NCBI GenBank assembly: GCA_902464195.1
Contig: CABQJB010000064.1
Coordinates: 1 to 9,820, forward strand
Origin: an uncultured Megasphaera sp.
Lineage (GTDB): Bacteria > Bacillota > Negativicutes > Veillonellales > Megasphaeraceae
DNA length: 9,820 nt
Direction of reading: 5' to 3'
Below are positions 6,266 to 9,820 of this stretch, piece after piece. Each line of letters starts with the position of its first letter. The first letter of the stretch is position 1. The notes under the pieces were generated by a model. That model worked only from the letters and a program-made list of their open reading frames with translations. It searched no databases and had not been told where the DNA came from. Made by a program: the position numbers and the translations under genes.

Positions 6266-8005
6266 TTGAAACGATACGGACCGGGCTCGGTCAGTTATTA
6301 TTTTTACCATGAAAAGAAATTGCTGCTCATCGTCACGTTGAGCGGCATCTTATACAATGTCGGCATGATTGCCGGGCCCTGGTTCGACGGGCAGCTGGCC
6401 CAATATCTCTACGATATTTTCGGCGGCACCCGGACAGCAGCGGACATGTACGCTCTCTGCCTGTGCTACGCCCTGGTCATCCTCGGCGTCCAGGGCGCCC
6501 GCTATTTCAAGCGGCTCTACGTCCGTAAATTTGCCAACAACATCAGCCTGGCCATGAAGGACCGCCTCTACCAGCACCTGGTACAGACGCCGAAACGGGA
6601 CATGGAACAGGCTGACACCGGGGCCTTGATGACCAAGGTCATTTCCGACATCGACACCTGCGTCGAAGGCATGCGCAAGTTCACGACGGAAATCTTCGAC
6701 ACCGGCGTCGTCATGGCGGCCTATGTGGTCATGCTCCTTTGGTATGACTGGCGCCTGACCTTGTGCATCCTCGTCTTCCCACCCATCGCCTATATCCTGG
6801 CCAACCGCCTGCGCAGCCTGGTCGCCGCAACGGCGGCCCGCAGCAAGGAAAGCAGCGGCGCCCTGTCGGGCATGACCCTGGACCGCATCAGCAATGCCCT
6901 GACATACCGAGTCTACGGTGAAGAAGCCGTACAGGACCAGCGTTACGAAGGCTACCTGGCCGACTATGAAAAGAAAATGATTCTGGCCAATCTTTGGGAA
7001 AACACGCTCCAGCCGATTTACAAAGTCATCGCCATGATTGGCACCATACTGGTCATCTGGCTCGGTGGCCGCAACGTCCTGGGGATGGGCTGGGAAAGCT
7101 GGGATATCGCCGCTTTCTCGACGTACCTGGCCTGTTTCATCAAGCTGGCGACGAAGTCGTCCCATGCGGCCAAATTGTTCAATGCCATCCAGAAAGCCCA
7201 GGTTTCATGGCAGCGCATCCAGCCCCATCTCCAGGCAGCAACGGAACTGCCCGATCCCGTACCGCCGGCCGCACCGGCTCCCCTGACAGTCCGCGCCTTG
7301 TCCTTCACCTATCCCGGCAGTACCATCCCGATTTTCCGGGATTTGACGTTTTCGGCCAAGCCAGGCGACATCATCGGCATCACCGGGCCTGTAGCCTGCG
7401 GCAAATCGACGCTGGGCCAGGCCTTCCTCTGTGAAAATCCGCACGGCGGCCAGATTTTCTTCGCTGCCAAGGAGCTGGGCAACGGCCACACGCCACCAGA
7501 CGGCATCGTCGGCTACTGTGGTCATGACTCGGAACTCTTTGCGGCTACCGTCGAAGAAAACATCCGCCTCGGCCTGCCCGGTGACATTACGCTGGTCCTG
7601 GAAAGGGTCTGTATGGACGAGGACTGCGCTACCTTTCCGAAAGGGATAGAAACGCCCATCGGTGAAGGCGGCCAGCGCTTGTCCGGCGGCCAGCAGGCCC
7701 GCATCGCCCTGGCCCGGACCCTGTTCCATCCGCGGCCGCTCCTCATCCTCGACGACCCCTTTGCCGCCGTCGACATGGCAACAGAAAAGAAAATTTTCAC
7801 CAGCCTGCGCCGGGACTACAGCGACCGCATCATTCTCCTCATCTCGCACCGCCTGTCCCTCTTCCCCAAGCTGGACCAGGTCATCTGGCTCAACGGGGAT
7901 GGGACCAGCGTCGTCGCCACGCACGAAGCTTTATACGAATCCTGTCCGGCCTACCGGAACCTCTATGACTTGCAGCATGCCCAGGGAGGTGCTATCCATG
8001 CGTAA
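6266..8005 (+). CDS. ABC exporter half-transporter, subunit with degenerate ATPase site
   Basis: This is a type IV (exporter-type) half-transporter of 579 residues from the TTG start: a six-helix membrane domain (about 1-310; clear hydrophobic segments near 18-38, 62-78, 145-160, 165-180 and 253-268) followed by a nucleotide-binding domain. Walker A is GPVACGKST (374-382), the signature a canonical LSGGQ (472-476), and His528 is the H-loop. Two key residues deviate: the catalytic glutamate after Walker B is Asp497 (LLILDD), and the Q-loop glutamine is His420 (GYCGHD). This is the pattern of the degenerate-site partner in heterodimeric exporters such as TM287/288 and BmrCD. It overlaps the next gene by 8 bp, so the two are surely co-expressed. 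The substrate cannot be told from sequence; drugs, lipids or peptides are all possible. There is no peptidase domain or adjacent regulator. Confidence 0.9.
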   Translation: MKRYGPGSVSYYFYHEKKLLLIVTLSGILYNVGMIAGPWFDGQLAQYLYDIFGGTRTAADMYALCLCYALVILGVQGARYFKRLYVRKFANNISLAMKDRLYQHLVQTPKRDMEQADTGALMTKVISDIDTCVEGMRKFTTEIFDTGVVMAAYVVMLLWYDWRLTLCILVFPPIAYILANRLRSLVAATAARSKESSGALSGMTLDRISNALTYRVYGEEAVQDQRYEGYLADYEKKMILANLWENTLQPIYKVIAMIGTILVIWLGGRNVLGMGWESWDIAAFSTYLACFIKLATKSSHAAKLFNAIQKAQVSWQRIQPHLQAATELPDPVPPAAPAPLTVRALSFTYPGSTIPIFRDLTFSAKPGDIIGITGPVACGKSTLGQAFLCENPHGGQIFFAAKELGNGHTPPDGIVGYCGHDSELFAATVEENIRLGLPGDITLVLERVCMDEDCATFPKGIETPIGEGGQRLSGGQQARIALARTLFHPRPLLILDDPFAAVDMATEKKIFTSLRRDYSDRIILLISHRLSLFPKLDQVIWLNGDGTSVVATHEALYESCPAYRNLYDLQHAQGGAIHA

Positions 8006-9632
8006 CGTCTTTTGGCAGACCCTGAAGAAAAATGGCCTGCTCCTGGTGGTACTCATCGCAGCCATCATCGCATCCATCGCCGTGAGCGTCACGCCGCCCC
8101 TTATCCTGCAATACATCGTCGACAGCCTGGTCAGCGGCTCGTTCAGCGCCTATCCTCTGCTGACGGCAGGCGTCCTCTACTTTGCCCTCAATGCCGGCAG
8201 TGGCCTCGTCGACGCTCTCAAAGAGACGCTGATCACCGTCTTCGGCCAGAAGATTACCCACGGCTTGCGCTCGGCCATGTGCCAGCGCCTCGGTGAGCTG
8301 CCGGCAGCGTACTTCGTCGGCCATGAAGCCGGTGCCGTCACATCGCTCTTCGTCAACGACGTCGATACCCTGGAAAACCTCTTTGATTCCGGCGTCGTCA
8401 GCATGATTGCTGACGCCTTCACCATTTTCAGTATCCTCGCCGTCGTCTTCCATTTGAGCCTGGGCCTGGGTGTATTGCTCTGCATCTGCCTGCCCCTCTT
8501 GTTCCTCCTGACCCGTTATTTCCAAAAACGCATGCTCCAGGCCCAGCGGGACAACCGCATCGCCGTCGGCCGGACGAACGAACTCATCCCGGAAACGGTC
8601 CACAATATCCGCACGATCCACACGTGCCAGCAGGAACGCTATCTGCGCCAGCGCTATGGCCGGACCATCCGCGACAGCTTCGACGCCATGGAACGGAGCA
8701 ATTTCTGTGACTCCATCTATTCGCCAATTATCATCACCAGCTGCACCATCATCATCTGCCTGATGATGGCCCTGTCCGTCAGCAGTCCGTCCCTGCAGGA
8801 AATCTTCGGCATGACCGTCGGCAGCGTCGTCGCCCTCATCGCCTATGTGCGCCGCATCTTCTCGCCGCTGGAAAGCATCGGCATGGAAATCCAGAACATC
8901 CAGTCTGCCATCGCCGGTATCGGCCGCCTGAAAGACTTCTTTGCCGAACCCATTCAGGAACGAAGAGACCCAGTGGACCTTGACACAGCAGCGGCACCGC
9001 TGGTCATCGACGATGCCGCCTTTGGCTATGGCCGGGAAAAAGCTATTTTCCGCCACTTCTCGCTCACCGTTGCCGCCGGGGAAATGGTCACCATCACCGG
9101 CCGTACCGGCGCCGGCAAGAGCACCCTCTTCAAGCTCATCCTCGGCCTCTATCAGCCCCGGGAGGGACAGGTCCGCATCTTCGGCTGCGACCCGTCCCGG
9201 CTGTCCCCTTCCGTCCGGCGCCAGGTCTTTGGCTACGTCGAACAGCAATTCCACGCCATCAGTGGTACCGTCGCCGACCAGATCAGCCTCAAGGACCCGC
9301 GGGTCACAACAGACGCCATAGAAAAAGCCCTGCATCTCGTCGGCCTGTGGGATACGTGCTGCGCCCTGCCTCAGGGACTGGACACGCCTTTCCGGCCGGA
9401 ACTCTTCTCCCGCGGCCAGAGCCAACTCCTGTCCATCGCCCGAGCCGTCGTCATGAACCCACAGATTCTCTTATTCGATGAAATCACGGCCAACCTCGAT
9501 TCCCTGACAGAAAGCCAGGTTCTTCAAGCCCTGCAGGCCGCCGCCAAAGACCGGACAGTCCTTTCCATTTCCCATCGTCTCTACGAAGCACAAGGCGGCC
9601 GCCGCGTCGTCATCGGAGAGCCTGTGTCGTAG
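7998..9632 (+). CDS. ABC exporter half-transporter, subunit with catalytic Walker B
   Basis: The partner half-transporter has 544 residues: a membrane domain (about 1-310; hydrophobic segments near 13-37, 54-70, 132-152, 156-172, 243-260 and 273-284) and a C-terminal nucleotide-binding domain. Walker A is GRTGAGKST (368-376), the Q-loop has Gln416, Walker B ends in the catalytic Glu495 (ILLFDE), and His526 is the H-loop. Its signature is degenerate, FSRGQ (470-474). With the upstream subunit it would form one working ATP site (its Walker A/B with the partner's LSGGQ) and one impaired site. The ATG at 7998 lies within the end of the previous gene and has GGAGG eight bases upstream. The stop TAG lies inside the first unit of a heptad repeat, so the last residues may derive from that repeat. 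Substrate unknown. Confidence 0.9.
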   Translation: MRNVFWQTLKKNGLLLVVLIAAIIASIAVSVTPPLILQYIVDSLVSGSFSAYPLLTAGVLYFALNAGSGLVDALKETLITVFGQKITHGLRSAMCQRLGELPAAYFVGHEAGAVTSLFVNDVDTLENLFDSGVVSMIADAFTIFSILAVVFHLSLGLGVLLCICLPLLFLLTRYFQKRMLQAQRDNRIAVGRTNELIPETVHNIRTIHTCQQERYLRQRYGRTIRDSFDAMERSNFCDSIYSPIIITSCTIIICLMMALSVSSPSLQEIFGMTVGSVVALIAYVRRIFSPLESIGMEIQNIQSAIAGIGRLKDFFAEPIQERRDPVDLDTAAAPLVIDDAAFGYGREKAIFRHFSLTVAAGEMVTITGRTGAGKSTLFKLILGLYQPREGQVRIFGCDPSRLSPSVRRQVFGYVEQQFHAISGTVADQISLKDPRVTTDAIEKALHLVGLWDTCCALPQGLDTPFRPELFSRGQSQLLSIARAVVMNPQILLFDEITANLDSLTESQVLQALQAAAKDRTVLSISHRLYEAQGGRRVVIGEPVS

Positions 9633-9716
9633 GTCGTTCGTCGTTTGTCGCAGTCCGCAGTCCGCATTTCGCAGGCCGCGGCTAGCGACTAGCAGCCAAC
9701 AGGTAGAAACGCAGAC
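9626..9716 (+). repeat. Degenerate 7-bp tandem repeat at the end of the ABC genes
   Basis: About 13 in-register heptads start at 9626: GTCGTAG, GTCGTTC, GTCGTTT, GTCGCAG, TCCGCAG, TCCGCAT, TTCGCAG, GCCGCGG, CTAGCGA, CTAGCAG and weaker units. G at position 4 is nearly constant while other positions drift. The first unit contains the stop codon of the ABC gene. No gene is visible from 9633 to the terminator. Confidence 0.65.
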
Positions 9717-9734
9717 CACAGATTGTAAAAAAAG

Positions 9735-9763
9735 AAGGGCTTGTCGCACGACGACAAGCCCTT
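9735..9763 (-). terminator. Rho-independent terminator, strongest on the minus strand
   Basis: A perfect 12-bp stem (AAGGGCTTGTCG with CGACAAGCCCTT) encloses a 5-base loop, CACGA. On the minus strand the stem is followed by C and seven T residues (9727-9733). On the plus strand only TTT follows before A residues. It should therefore stop a leftward transcript entering from the right edge, and may also stop the ABC transcript with lower efficiency. Confidence 0.8.
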
Positions 9764-9768
9764 TAAAG

Positions 9769-9796
9769 TTGTTAGTGGCTAGCAGTTAGTTGTTAG
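9769..9796 (+). repeat. Four-unit degenerate heptad repeat
   Basis: Units TTGTTAG, TGGCTAG, CAGTTAG and TTGTTAG follow each other in register. The heptamer CTAGCAG (9779-9785) also occurs as a unit at 9689-9695. The array lies between the terminator and a possible stop codon of a minus-strand gene. Confidence 0.55.
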
Positions 9797-9820
9797 CGGA
9801 TGGCTTTAAATTTGAAGGTT
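9793..9820 (-). CDS. Possible C-terminal end of a minus-strand gene
   Basis: On the minus strand the last bases read T-F-K-F-K-A-I-R and then TAA (9793-9795). About 30 bases further on is a hairpin with a T-run facing this strand, as expected for the end of a leftward gene. Only eight codons are visible, so no family can be named and the reading frame may be fortuitous. Confidence 0.3.

Noticed and set aside
7992..9425. A 477-codon minus-strand open frame opposite the second ABC gene
   Set aside because: Antisense shadow of a gene whose Walker A, signature, Walker B and H-loop are all seen on the plus strand.
9626..9796. The repeats as a CRISPR array
   Set aside because: The period is 7 bp with no constant repeat and no spacer-sized intervals, and there are no cas genes.

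Overview
The window looks like a chromosomal piece of a Gram-negative-staining Firmicute of the class Negativicutes, perhaps Megasphaera or a relative. This is an inference from the CtsR/McsA/McsB/ClpC/RadA set, the protein flavour and a moderately high G+C content judged by eye. No rRNA, tRNA, phage, insertion-sequence or CRISPR feature is visible.

Left half (73-5966, minus strand): a tightly packed stress operon in the order ctsR - mcsA - mcsB - clpC - radA, as in Bacillus. Gaps are 23, 3, 6 and 9 nt. Its promoter (TTGCGT, 17 nt, TATAAT) lies at 6015-6043. Two identical 12-bp blocks, each holding a CtsR-type heptad (AGTCAAA), sit in and just downstream of the promoter, so CtsR probably represses its own operon. 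CtsR is the repressor, McsA the zinc-binding partner, McsB the protein-arginine kinase homologue, ClpC the AAA+ unfoldase that feeds ClpP, and RadA a recombination ATPase.

The most notable observation is in McsB. Its length and fold motifs are normal, and Glu121 and Glu212 are kept. But the residues matching three phosphate-binding arginines and the reactive cysteine of guanidino kinases are replaced (Cys125, Ser167, Thr176, Ser207), and the C-terminal RDxxRA phosphoarginine-binding motif is lost. It looks like a pseudokinase kept inside an intact operon.

Middle (5967-6265): a divergent intergenic region holding the ctsR promoter and operator, a REP-like double hairpin (6100-6152), a short heptad repeat and a probable promoter for the rightward genes.

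Right half (6266-9632, plus strand): two overlapping genes for half-transporters of a heterodimeric ABC exporter. Their ATPase motifs are complementary: the first has a canonical LSGGQ but a degenerate Walker B and Q-loop; the second has a canonical Walker B but a degenerate signature (FSRGQ). The substrate is unknown.

Right edge (9633-9820): degenerate 7-bp-periodic repeats, a strong hairpin terminator whose T-run faces the minus strand, and possibly the last codons of a minus-strand gene. The same heptad family occurs at four intergenic places in the window.
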